Part shown: piece by piece, positions 1 to 6,007 of the stretch
Layout of the letters: each line of letters starts with the position of its first letter
Numbering within the stretch: the first letter of the stretch is position 1
Assembly (NCBI GenBank): GCA_024762625.1
Contig: JANTHA010000063.1
Location: 1-9,996, forward strand
Length of the DNA stretch: 9,996 nt
Direction: 5' to 3'
From: Thiotrichaceae bacterium
Lineage (GTDB): Bacteria > Pseudomonadota > Gammaproteobacteria > Thiotrichales > Thiotrichaceae
Program-made: the position numbers and the translations under genes
The notes under the pieces: model-generated
The model's database searches: none
Told to the model about the DNA's origin: nothing
Seen by the model: only the letters and a program-made list of their open reading frames with translations

Positions 1-71
1 TAATTTTTAATGACTTATCTATAACAACTTTTTCATACCGACTCAGATCACCATCCGTTCTTGAAACAGGC

Positions 72-346
72 GCCAGAACACAGATAGATTGCGGCCTGTG
101 CCGCAATGACGGAGCTTTTCTCGAAGCACCTGCTCATATCAATACCCGTCATGCCGGCGCAGGCCGGCATCCATGTCTGAACTCCTGCCAGAATAGAAAT
201 AGATTGCGGCCTGCGCCGCAATGACGGAGCTTTTCTCGAAGCATCTACTCATATCAAACCCCGTCATGCCGGCGCAGGCCGGCATCCATGCCTGAATCCG
301 CGCCAGAACACAAATAAATTGGGCCTGCGCCGCAATGACGGAGTTC
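72..346. repeat. Tandem array of a 115-bp unit built from paired REP-like palindromes
   Basis: Three unit starts (the GCCAGAA string at 72, 187 and 302) are exactly 115 bp apart; the third unit is cut short around 346, giving about 2.4 copies. Each full unit holds two 20-bp palindromes. Type A (88-107, 203-222) is ATTGCGGCCTGYGCCGCAAT, followed by GACGG. Type B (151-170, 266-285) is ATGCCGGCGCAGGCCGGCAT, preceded by CCGTC. Read on the minus strand, type A also begins CCGTCAT and has the same GCAG loop, so A and B are divergent members of one family in inverted orientation, as in paired REP elements. In the third unit the A palindrome (318-336) has lost one C and is 19 bp. The flanks 1-71 and 347-402 contain no gene or clear signal that I can support. 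Confidence 0.9.
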
Positions 347-402
347 TTCAAAAATCCCCGATTGTTAGACAATGCGATTTGTTTTAGAAAGTTAGTCAGG
401 TT

Positions 403-552
403 TTATTCCTTTTTGTTATCTTGCTTAGCATCTTTTTCAAGACTTCTTTTGTTTGCCTTCACTTTTGCTCGTACCCATCTTCTAAATAGAATTCCAGCCA
501 CAAACGCAGATGCGGCTATGATGATGAAATCCAAAGTAGTTACGTCATTCAT
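403..552 (-). CDS. Small single-span membrane protein (49 aa), function unknown
   Basis: The minus strand has an ATG at 552-550 and a TAA at 405-403, giving 49 residues. A short acidic/polar start (MNDVTTLD) leads into an uninterrupted hydrophobic stretch at residues 7-23 (LDFIIIAASAFVAGILF). A strongly charged, mostly basic tail follows (RRWVRAKVKANKR, then a Lys/Asp/Glu-rich end). This is the usual layout of a bacterial membrane microprotein with its basic tail in the cytoplasm. A short GAG Shine-Dalgarno core lies 7 nt before the ATG in a purine run. The plus-strand reading frame over the same bases has no such organisation. The gene is divergent from the radical SAM gene and sits between it and the repeat array. 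I do not recognise the family, and coding status rests on amino-acid pattern and start context only. Confidence 0.62.
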   Translation of the reverse strand: MNDVTTLDFIIIAASAFVAGILFRRWVRAKVKANKRSLEKDAKQDNKKE

Positions 553-653
553 ATTTTTTCTCGTTTAGATATTTCCAACCAATCGCATGAATGCTGATAC
601 ATGATACCGGCGTTAATAAGGAAAGGCTCGTTGCGCCATGCCCCAGACGTTCA

Positions 654-682
654 TTCACTCCGAAGTGCGTCTAGGATATAAT
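654..682 (+). promoter_or_regulatory. Sigma70-type promoter for the radical SAM gene
   Basis: A perfect -10 hexamer TATAAT lies at 677-682. A TTCACT hexamer, 4 of 6 matches to TTGACA, lies at 654-659, with the optimal 17-bp spacing. Transcription would start near 689-690, giving a leader of about 90 nt before the GTG at 781. It is the best promoter match I saw in the window. Confidence 0.65.
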
Positions 683-705
683 GCCTTTTAGCCTGGCAAA
701 AGAAA

Positions 706-724
706 CACCTTATTAATAAAGGTG
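706..724 (+). other. Small hairpin in the leader of the radical SAM gene
   Basis: CACCTT (706-711) can pair with AAGGTG (719-724) around a 7-nt A+T loop. A flanking TGGCA (694-698) could instead pair with TGCCA (723-727), so two folds compete weakly. No T-run follows, so it is not a standard terminator. Without conservation data its role is unknown. Confidence 0.35.
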
Positions 725-780
725 CCATATAAGATTTACAATGCCGGATCATTCACATCCGCCAAAAACACATAGCCATT

Positions 781-2298
781 GTGACTACCGCAAAATCCAT
801 TGTACTGAGCACGCTCAATTCGCGCTATATCCATTGCGCCTTTGGCTTACGCTATCTGTACGCCAATCTTGGCGGATTGCAGGGCAGCGCCATCATCCGG
901 GAATTCACCATTCATGAACGTCCGGTCGATATCGTCGAAAAACTGTTGCTGCATACGCCGAAAATCATTGGTTTTAGCGTTTATATCTGGAATGTCGCCG
1001 AGACCACGGAAACCGTGGCGCTGATAAAACAGGTGGCGCCAGAGGTCACCATCGTGCTTGGAGGGCCGGAAGTCAGCCACCTGCCGGACAAGCCGGATGT
1101 GGTTGATCTGGCGGACTATGTGATTCAGGGGCCGGGCGAGATTAGCTTCCGGCAACTCTGCGAACAGCTTTTATCCGGCAGAAAACTGCTCAACAAAATC
1201 ATTCAGGGCGAAATTGCGCCACTTGAACAGTTACAGCTTCCCTATCCTTTCTATAGCGACGAAGATATCAAAAACCGCTTGATCTATGTGGAAGCTTCGC
1301 GCGGCTGCCCGTTTAAATGCGAGTTCTGCCTGTCGGCGCTGGACAAGACCGCAAAGCCGTTTGAGTTAGGCCGTTTTCTTGATGAAATCGACGCGCTGCA
1401 CCGGCGCGGCGCGCGCAATTTCAAGTTTATTGACCGCACTTTCAACCTCAAGGCGTCTACCAGCGTCGCGATACTCGAGTTTTTTCTGGAACGCATGTCC
1501 GATGACCTTTACCTGCATTTTGAAGTGATACCCGACAACCTGCCGGATAAACTCAAACAAACGCTGACGCGTTTTCCGGCCAATTCGCTGCAATTTGAAA
1601 TCGGCGTGCAAACCTTCGACCCTGGAATCCAGGCGCTAATCAGCCGCAGGCAGGACAATGACAAAACTAAAGAGAACTTGCGTTGGTTGCGCGAACACAC
1701 TGGCGCGCATATCCACGCCGACCTGATTTTTGGCCTGCCTGGCGATACGCTCGCCAACTTCGCCAAGAGCTTTGATCAACTGGTCGCGCTGCAGCCGCAG
1801 GAAATCCAGCTTGGCATCCTGAAACGACTGCGCGGCGCGCCAATCAACCGCCACAGCGAAGCCTATCAGATGCGCTATAGCCCGCTACCGCCCTACACCG
1901 TACTCAGCACCCGCGATATTGATTTTGGAGTGATGCAGGACATCAAGCGTTTTGCGCGCTACTGGGACATGATCGCCAACTCCGGGCGCTTTAAACATAC
2001 CCTGCCGCTGATCCTCGGCGAGGCCCGCCAAAATCCTTTCGAGCGTTTCCTTACGCTCACCCACGCATTTCATAGACGCGCAGGCAGCACCTGGAAAATT
2101 TCGCTCGCGAGACTTTACAAGCTGATATACGAAACACTCGTCAACGAACTCGAAACCGGGCAAACACAGGCGCTGGACGCGCTGCAAAAAGATTTTCAGC
2201 ATAGCGGACAAAAAGGATCGCTCGCCACATGGCTAAACAGAGACCGACGACCGCGCGCCGGTAAAGCCAACAAACGGCAAAGGCATCACACTGGTTAA
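781..2298 (+). CDS. B12-binding-domain radical SAM protein (DUF4080-type)
   Basis: The 505-residue protein has the two-domain layout of cobalamin-dependent-type radical SAM enzymes. Residues about 5-135 look like a Rossmann-type B12-binding domain: IVLSTLNSRYIHCAFGLRYL near the start, then GFSVYIWN (64-71), VLGGPEVS (92-99) and DYVIQGPGE (112-120). The radical SAM core follows, with its 4Fe-4S cysteine motif CPFKCEFC at C176, C180 and C183 (CxxxCxxC). The segment from about residue 360 resembles the C-terminal extension named DUF4080. A classical DxHxxG cobalamin motif is not evident, so cofactor use is uncertain. The tail (about 480-505) is very basic. GTG at 781 is the first acceptable start after an in-frame stop at 730-732 and puts the conserved N-terminus where the family has it; no strong ribosome site is visible. 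Substrate unknown. The next gene is 78 bp downstream on the same strand. Confidence 0.88.
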   Translation: MTTAKSIVLSTLNSRYIHCAFGLRYLYANLGGLQGSAIIREFTIHERPVDIVEKLLLHTPKIIGFSVYIWNVAETTETVALIKQVAPEVTIVLGGPEVSHLPDKPDVVDLADYVIQGPGEISFRQLCEQLLSGRKLLNKIIQGEIAPLEQLQLPYPFYSDEDIKNRLIYVEASRGCPFKCEFCLSALDKTAKPFELGRFLDEIDALHRRGARNFKFIDRTFNLKASTSVAILEFFLERMSDDLYLHFEVIPDNLPDKLKQTLTRFPANSLQFEIGVQTFDPGIQALISRRQDNDKTKENLRWLREHTGAHIHADLIFGLPGDTLANFAKSFDQLVALQPQEIQLGILKRLRGAPINRHSEAYQMRYSPLPPYTVLSTRDIDFGVMQDIKRFARYWDMIANSGRFKHTLPLILGEARQNPFERFLTLTHAFHRRAGSTWKISLARLYKLIYETLVNELETGQTQALDALQKDFQHSGQKGSLATWLNRDRRPRAGKANKRQRHHTG

Positions 2299-2376
2299 TG
2301 ATTTATTACTTTAGAAATCACTATTCAAACATCATCCTGATACATTAGACATATCAAGTAGTGAGAAAATTATCGC

Positions 2377-2904
2377 ATGACCTATAACAACTTTTTAAAT
2401 CAACTGCAACAATTCAGCGATTCAGACTGGAAAGCGCTTTTTTCCGGGAAAACTCTGGAAATGCTGGATGATCAACAACTAAGGATAACAGCCGGAGTTA
2501 CGCCATTCGCTATTCTGAAAAGCGCGGGTTTTGAAGCAACTGACCCTGAAACACTAAAACAGGCGGTTCTTGATAACGTGGAAGCTATTTATAAACGCTA
2601 TTACCGCACGCATCCGCTTAGCGAAGCAGGCTTTAATTATCAACTGAAGCAGCTCGCCAACAAGCATGGCGCGCAATCCTTTATTACGCCTATTGGGAAA
2701 CAAGCCAGATACACGCTTTTTGTCGATGATGGCGAAGTCATTGTCGAAGATAAAAACAGCCCAAGGCATAAATATGGCGTATTTCTTGAATTGTTAAATC
2801 CTGAACTGGAAACCAATCCGGAAGATGCCTTTGCAGACTGGGTGAATTCAGGAAAAGCCTATGAGGATTATCGCGGCATGAATGTTTGTCGCTACAATTG
2901 CTGA
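2377..2904 (+). CDS. Hypothetical protein (175 aa) ending in CxxxC
   Basis: I do not recognise this protein. It has no signal peptide or membrane segment and looks soluble and cytoplasmic. Residues 1-80 are probably mainly helical; about 95-135 read as beta-rich (GAQSFITP, ARYTLFVDDGEVIVED). The only cysteines are C171 and C175 in the ending NVCRYNC, so the chain terminates on a cysteine. The ATG at 2377 has only a weak, distant GAG (2363-2365) upstream. The gene sits 78 bp after the radical SAM gene and 63 bp before the RnfD-like gene, on the same strand, so co-transcription is possible. A phrase near residues 48-60 (LKSAGFEATDPET) superficially recalls Nif11-type leader peptides, but this is too weak to assign a family. 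Confidence 0.8.
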   Translation: MTYNNFLNQLQQFSDSDWKALFSGKTLEMLDDQQLRITAGVTPFAILKSAGFEATDPETLKQAVLDNVEAIYKRYYRTHPLSEAGFNYQLKQLANKHGAQSFITPIGKQARYTLFVDDGEVIVEDKNSPRHKYGVFLELLNPELETNPEDAFADWVNSGKAYEDYRGMNVCRYNC

Positions 2905-2967
2905 TTTTTCTGTTTTTTATTGATTAGAGCGGCGAAACTTTATGCGGGATTCAAGCTCTCAACTAAC

Positions 2968-3831
2968 ATGATTCACGCTGATAACAAGGCTCATCAGCCA
3001 CTAACACCGCTCACCGCGCGCATAGATCCGCGTCATTACCAGCTTTTCATTCAATTCAGCCTGTTGGTCTGGGGCTTGCTGTTCCTTGATTTTGTGATCC
3101 CGCTGTCGCATATCAGCGCCGCCTTCGCCAGCGCACTGCTCAGCCAGCTTGCCTTTACGCGTTATTACCGACTGCCCGCCAACCTGCTTAGCACATTCAA
3201 CACCACGCTTTCTATTCTGCTGTTATTGCACGCCAACCACTGGGGCTGGATCGCGCTGGCCTGCGTGATAGCAATCGCCAGCAAGTTCCTGATACGCATT
3301 AATAATAAACATCTGTTCAACCCATCCAACCTGGGCATTGTGGCGCTTATGCTGATCACCTCTTCCGCCTGGGCCGCGCCGGGGCAATGGGGACAGGCGA
3401 TGTGGTTATTTCTGCTCATCGGCGGTTTCGGTCTGATTCCTTTGATAGGATTTTCACGTCTTTTGACTTCGATCAGCTTTTTGGTCTTTTTTTCGACCCT
3501 GATTTTGATACGCTCACTCTGGCTGGGCGACCCGTGGCAGATACCGCTGCATCAATTACAGAATGGCGCTTTGTTGATTTTCACATTCTTTATGCTGTCC
3601 GATCCGATGACCACGCCCGATAACGCGCTTGGACGGATTATTTTCGGCTTCTGGGTTGCTGTGCTGGGCTGGGTATTGCAATTCATGTTTTACATACCCA
3701 ACGCCTTCCTGTTTGCGCTGGCGGCCTCAATGCCGCTGGTCAGCCTGTTGAACCATCATTTGAAAGGGCGTCCATTTGAATGGCGTAAAGGGATTCGGAT
3801 TCCAGGGAAAACCATAACCACAAAGGAGTAA
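2968..3831 (+). CDS. RnfD/NqrB-family integral membrane protein (stand-alone)
   Basis: The 287-residue protein is very hydrophobic, with about eight to ten candidate membrane spans from residue about 25 onward. Two stretches match the RnfD/NqrB family: HLFNPSNLG (115-123) and LSDPMTTPDNALGRIIFG (210-227), like the family's TDPxT...GR.iFG segment. In Rnf and Na+-NQR complexes these subunits carry a covalently bound FMN on a threonine in an SGAT-like motif; I see no such motif, and no other rnf genes are present. It may therefore be a diverged, non-redox or differently working homologue. I place the start at ATG 2968 because it precedes the polar N-terminus normally found before the first span; an in-frame TTG at 2920 has no ribosome site. 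The stop is only 6 nt before the DUF2330 gene, and that gene's ribosome site overlaps this stop, implying coupled translation. Confidence 0.8.
   Translation: MIHADNKAHQPLTPLTARIDPRHYQLFIQFSLLVWGLLFLDFVIPLSHISAAFASALLSQLAFTRYYRLPANLLSTFNTTLSILLLLHANHWGWIALACVIAIASKFLIRINNKHLFNPSNLGIVALMLITSSAWAAPGQWGQAMWLFLLIGGFGLIPLIGFSRLLTSISFLVFFSTLILIRSLWLGDPWQIPLHQLQNGALLIFTFFMLSDPMTTPDNALGRIIFGFWVAVLGWVLQFMFYIPNAFLFALAASMPLVSLLNHHLKGRPFEWRKGIRIPGKTITTKE
3823..3828 (+). promoter_or_regulatory. Strong ribosome binding site of the DUF2330 gene, overlapping the upstream gene's end
   Basis: AAGGAG at 3823-3828 lies 9 nt before the ATG at 3838 and directly abuts the TAA (3829-3831) of the RnfD-like gene. Ribosomes finishing the first gene would stop on this site, so the arrangement fixes the start and suggests translational coupling. 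Confidence 0.85.
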
Positions 3832-3837
3832 TTCACC

Positions 3838-5235
3838 ATGAATAACAAACAGATATTGAACGGCGTTTCGGCCTTGCTGGGCGTTTTCGCCATGCTACTT
3901 TCAGCTCAGGCGCACGCTTTTTGCGGCTTCTATGTCGCCAAGGCGGACACCGGCCTGTTCAACAAATCGTCACAAGTGGTGATGGTGCGCGATGGCGATC
4001 GCAACGTGGTTACCATGGCGAGCGATTATCAGGGCAAGCCCAGGGATTTTGCGGTGGTGGTTCCTGTTCCAAGCATTCTGAAACGCAAGCAGATTCACAT
4101 CGCCAATCAAGCAGTGATCAAGCATCTGGATGATTACACCGCGCCGCGTCTGGTGGAATACCATGACGAAGACCCCTGCCAGCCGCCGATCATGTATCAA
4201 CGCGCCCTGCCCGCACCGGCGATGGCGCCGCGCAGCATGGCCTTTCGCAAAAAGGCGCTCAGCCACGGCGTCACGATTGAAGCGCAATACACGGTAGGCG
4301 AGTACGATATATTGATTCTCTCCGCAAAGGAAAGCGGCGGCTTGATCACCTGGCTTACTGACGAAGGATATAAACTACCCAAAGGCGCAAAACCGGTTGT
4401 TGGCAGTTATTTGAAACAGGGCATGAAGTTTTTTGTCGCCAAAGTCAATCTGAAAAAATTCGATCAATCAGGTTTTAGCAAATTACGCCCTATCCAGATT
4501 GCCTATAACCACAGGAAATTCATGCTGCCGATCCGTCTTGGAACGGTCAATGCAAAAGGAAAGCAGGAGTTATTTATCTACGCCCTGACGCGCAAGGGAC
4601 GGGTCGAAACAACCAACTACCGCACCGTCAAGCTGCCTACCGGATATGAAATTCCCGAATACATCAAGGATAAAAAGCTGTTCGGCAAATTCTACAAGGA
4701 CATGTTCAATACGCAGGTCGAAAAACATGATAATAAAGCTGTTTTCCTCGAATACGCCTGGAACATGAGTTGGTGCGACCCCTGCGCGGCTGATCCGCTC
4801 TCCAATAAGGAACTCAGGGAACTTGGGGTTTTCTGGGTCGATAAGCCGCAAAAAGTCAGCGCTAACGCGAATGCCAAAATTGCGCCGCGCAGCATGTTGG
4901 CGCGCCCCAAAAATGTCTATATCAGCCGTTTACACCTACGCTACGACAGGCAACACTTCCCTGAAGACCTGATGTTCCAGGCGACCGGCAACACCGCCAA
5001 TTTTCAGGGGCGCTATGTAATCCGCCATCCCTGGAAAGGCGAAGCCCAATGTGAAGCCGGCGACCGTTATTTTAATGTGGAGCTGCCCAAACGTTTCAAG
5101 AAGGAAGCGCAGACGCTGGCCAAACTGACCGGCTGGGATTACAGCGCGATTCGCAAACAACAAAAGCTGCCCCCGCATACGCCATTTAATAACAGCGATG
5201 ACGATTCGTGGATAGATAATATCTGGAAGGATTAA
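3838..5235 (+). CDS. Secreted DUF2330 domain protein
   Basis: The 465-residue protein starts with a Sec signal peptide: MNNKQ, a hydrophobic core (about 8-22), and a likely cleavage after AHA at residue 27. The mature N-terminus, FCGFYVAKADTGLFNKSSQV, and the following VVMVRDGDRNVVTMASDYQG, PVPS and YTAPRLVEYHDEDPC are characteristic of the DUF2330 family, whose biochemical role is not known to me. The mature protein has five cysteines (C29, C114, C313, C316, C405); C313-C316 form a CDPC pair, so disulphides or redox/metal chemistry in the periplasm are plausible but unproven. No membrane anchor or lipobox follows the signal. APRSM occurs twice (130-134, 349-353), both encoded by the same 15 nt. 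The gene is coupled to the upstream RnfD-like gene, suggesting a membrane plus periplasm pair. Hairpins follow the stop. Confidence 0.92.
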   Translation: MNNKQILNGVSALLGVFAMLLSAQAHAFCGFYVAKADTGLFNKSSQVVMVRDGDRNVVTMASDYQGKPRDFAVVVPVPSILKRKQIHIANQAVIKHLDDYTAPRLVEYHDEDPCQPPIMYQRALPAPAMAPRSMAFRKKALSHGVTIEAQYTVGEYDILILSAKESGGLITWLTDEGYKLPKGAKPVVGSYLKQGMKFFVAKVNLKKFDQSGFSKLRPIQIAYNHRKFMLPIRLGTVNAKGKQELFIYALTRKGRVETTNYRTVKLPTGYEIPEYIKDKKLFGKFYKDMFNTQVEKHDNKAVFLEYAWNMSWCDPCAADPLSNKELRELGVFWVDKPQKVSANANAKIAPRSMLARPKNVYISRLHLRYDRQHFPEDLMFQATGNTANFQGRYVIRHPWKGEAQCEAGDRYFNVELPKRFKKEAQTLAKLTGWDYSAIRKQQKLPPHTPFNNSDDDSWIDNIWKD

Positions 5236-5246
5236 TAAGGATTAAT
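5227..5246. repeat. Two tandem copies of a 10-bp sequence across the DUF2330 stop codon
   Basis: AAGGATTAAT is present at 5227-5236 and again at 5237-5246. The first copy contains the last two codons and the TAA stop (5233-5235). A recent slippage duplication is the simplest reading; the protein is unaffected. Confidence 0.8.
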
Positions 5247-5247
5247 A

Positions 5248-5323
5248 AAGGCGTCTATTGGCGCGCCTTGGGCGTTGCCGTACCCAGGATCACTGCTATC
5301 CTCATTCAGGAACAGCAGTGATC
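5248..5323. terminator. Hairpin region between converging genes (possible terminator)
   Basis: The gap between the DUF2330 gene and the left hemerythrin-like gene, which converge, has two hairpins. A weak one pairs AAGGCG (5248-5253) with CGCCTT (5264-5269). A stronger one has a perfect 10-bp stem, GATCACTGCT (5288-5297) with AGCAGTGATC (5314-5323), around a 16-nt loop that can itself pair CCT with AGG. Neither side has a proper T-run, so this is a poor match to a textbook intrinsic terminator. It could still protect 3' ends or stop both transcripts. Confidence 0.45.
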
Positions 5324-5338
5324 TTAAATTACAAAAAA

Positions 5339-5776
5339 TCAGGATTTTGCGCTGATCTTTCGCGCCATGGGATAAAGATGCTCCATCTCATCCTGTATGC
5401 GATCCAAAACCATTTGAAACATTTCATCAGTTTCCTTCAAAAACTGATCATAGTGCGAACCGATAGTTAATTCTTTTTGTTTTTTGTCACACCACTTCCT
5501 GGCGTACTTTTTCATGATGCGCTTTATTTCCTGGGAGCCCGACATGAAATTCTTGGCGATATTGTTGGCTTCTGGCGAAGCATCGCCCAACAAGCCGGAA
5601 TAAAAGGTTGAATCCACTTCTTGCATGTGTTGATTAACAAGATCCAGATACTCAAAAAAAAGCTCGCCACAGGTTTCGGTATCACAAATTAAACGATCTG
5701 ATAACAATGCCGACAATACATTCGATAACTCGGTTATTTTATGGTTTTGCTCATTTAATTTATCATAAGAAATCAT
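5339..5776 (-). CDS. Hemerythrin-like four-helix protein, copy 1 (145 aa)
   Basis: A small soluble, all-helical protein with no signal peptide. Its end, RIQDEMEHLYPMARK (about 126-140), matches the helix-4 pattern of HHE/hemerythrin domains (HIxxEExxLFP), but the first His is Arg126. H12 and the helix-2-like segment QHMQEVDSTFYSGLL, with H50 and D55, fit the other family positions; the usual Glu four residues after H50 is Val54. The carboxylate/His set for a di-iron site is therefore incomplete, so oxygen or iron binding cannot be assumed. C31, C36 and C96 are shared with the neighbouring paralogue, about 70% identical by eye. ATG 5776 is chosen from the shared MISYD start and an AGGAGG (5786-5781) 4 nt upstream. 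Role unknown; an alternative is a different four-helix family, such as an Rsd-like regulator. Confidence 0.85.
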   Translation of the reverse strand: MISYDKLNEQNHKITELSNVLSALLSDRLICDTETCGELFFEYLDLVNQHMQEVDSTFYSGLLGDASPEANNIAKNFMSGSQEIKRIMKKYARKWCDKKQKELTIGSHYDQFLKETDEMFQMVLDRIQDEMEHLYPMARKISAKS

Positions 5777-5780
5777 ACAT

Positions 5781-5786
5781 CCTCCT
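5781..5786 (-). promoter_or_regulatory. Ribosome binding site of hemerythrin-like copy 1, with an overlapping out-of-frame ATG
   Basis: On the minus strand a full AGGAGG (5786-5781) is directly followed by ATG (5780-5778), then T, then the real ATG (5776-5774). The nearer ATG is out of frame and reaches a stop within a few codons. The match to the paralogue's N-terminus decides the start. The 4-nt spacing is tight and may lower translation. Confidence 0.75.
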
Positions 5787-5804
5787 GCGCTTTTCTGGAT
5801 TTCT

Positions 5805-5879
5805 GGTTTAGGTGTTTTATAAATTTTAAAGATAGTTTTTAATTAGAATGCTTTTTACCGGATTTATAACACCTAAGCC
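5805..5879. repeat. Inverted repeat in front of hemerythrin-like copy 1
   Basis: GGTTTAGGTGTT followed by TTATAAAT (5805-5824) is mirrored by ATTTATAACACCTAAGCC (5862-5879). The arms match over about 18 positions with one base difference and a 2-nt insertion, separated by 37 bp of A+T-rich DNA. The left arm is about 30 nt upstream of the copy 1 start. It could be a pair of operator half-sites or a long-loop hairpin in the leader or intergenic transcript; no T-run supports a terminator. I could not call a confident promoter here. Confidence 0.6.
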
Positions 5880-5970
5880 AGATAACTGTGCAGGTTTCTC
5901 TATTTTTTTAGATAAATATCATGAAAACCGCGCACTCACAAAGCACTGAGAGCAGAACCCCTGTTTTTTA

Positions 5971-6000
5971 TTACAAATTAATATAAATTAATACAAATAG
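5971..6000. repeat. Three A+T-rich repeats of 10-bp period after hemerythrin-like copy 2
   Basis: TTACAAATTA, ATATAAATTA and ATACAAATAG follow one another at 5971-6000, each sharing an AAAT core every 10 bp, close to one helical turn. The block starts 8 nt beyond the stop of copy 2. Helically phased A-tracts can bend DNA; simple A+T-rich drift is an equally good explanation. Confidence 0.5.
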
Positions 6001-6007
6001 AAGAACA

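Noticed and set aside
72..346. CRISPR array
   Set aside because: The period is 115 bp, the whole unit repeats including the segments between palindromes, and there are no unique spacers or cas genes.
139..372. 77-residue minus-strand reading frame over the repeat array
   Set aside because: It is the translation of the tandem palindromes; it repeats itself with the 115-bp period and has no ribosome site or protein-like pattern.
335..568. 77-residue plus-strand reading frame
   Set aside because: It starts inside the repeat and runs antisense to the better-supported 49-residue membrane protein; no ribosome site.
847..1155. 102-residue minus-strand frame and other frames inside the radical SAM gene
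   Set aside because: They are antisense shadows of a clearly recognised protein and have no start signals or family resemblance.
2920..2967. Upstream TTG start for the RnfD-like gene
   Set aside because: No ribosome site precedes it, and the added 16 residues do not fit the family's N-terminus; ATG 2968 is preferred, though its own ribosome site is also weak.
5929..5994. 21-codon plus-strand frame in the gap between the hemerythrin-like copies
   Set aside because: No ribosome site, no recognisable pattern, and it runs into the A+T repeats.
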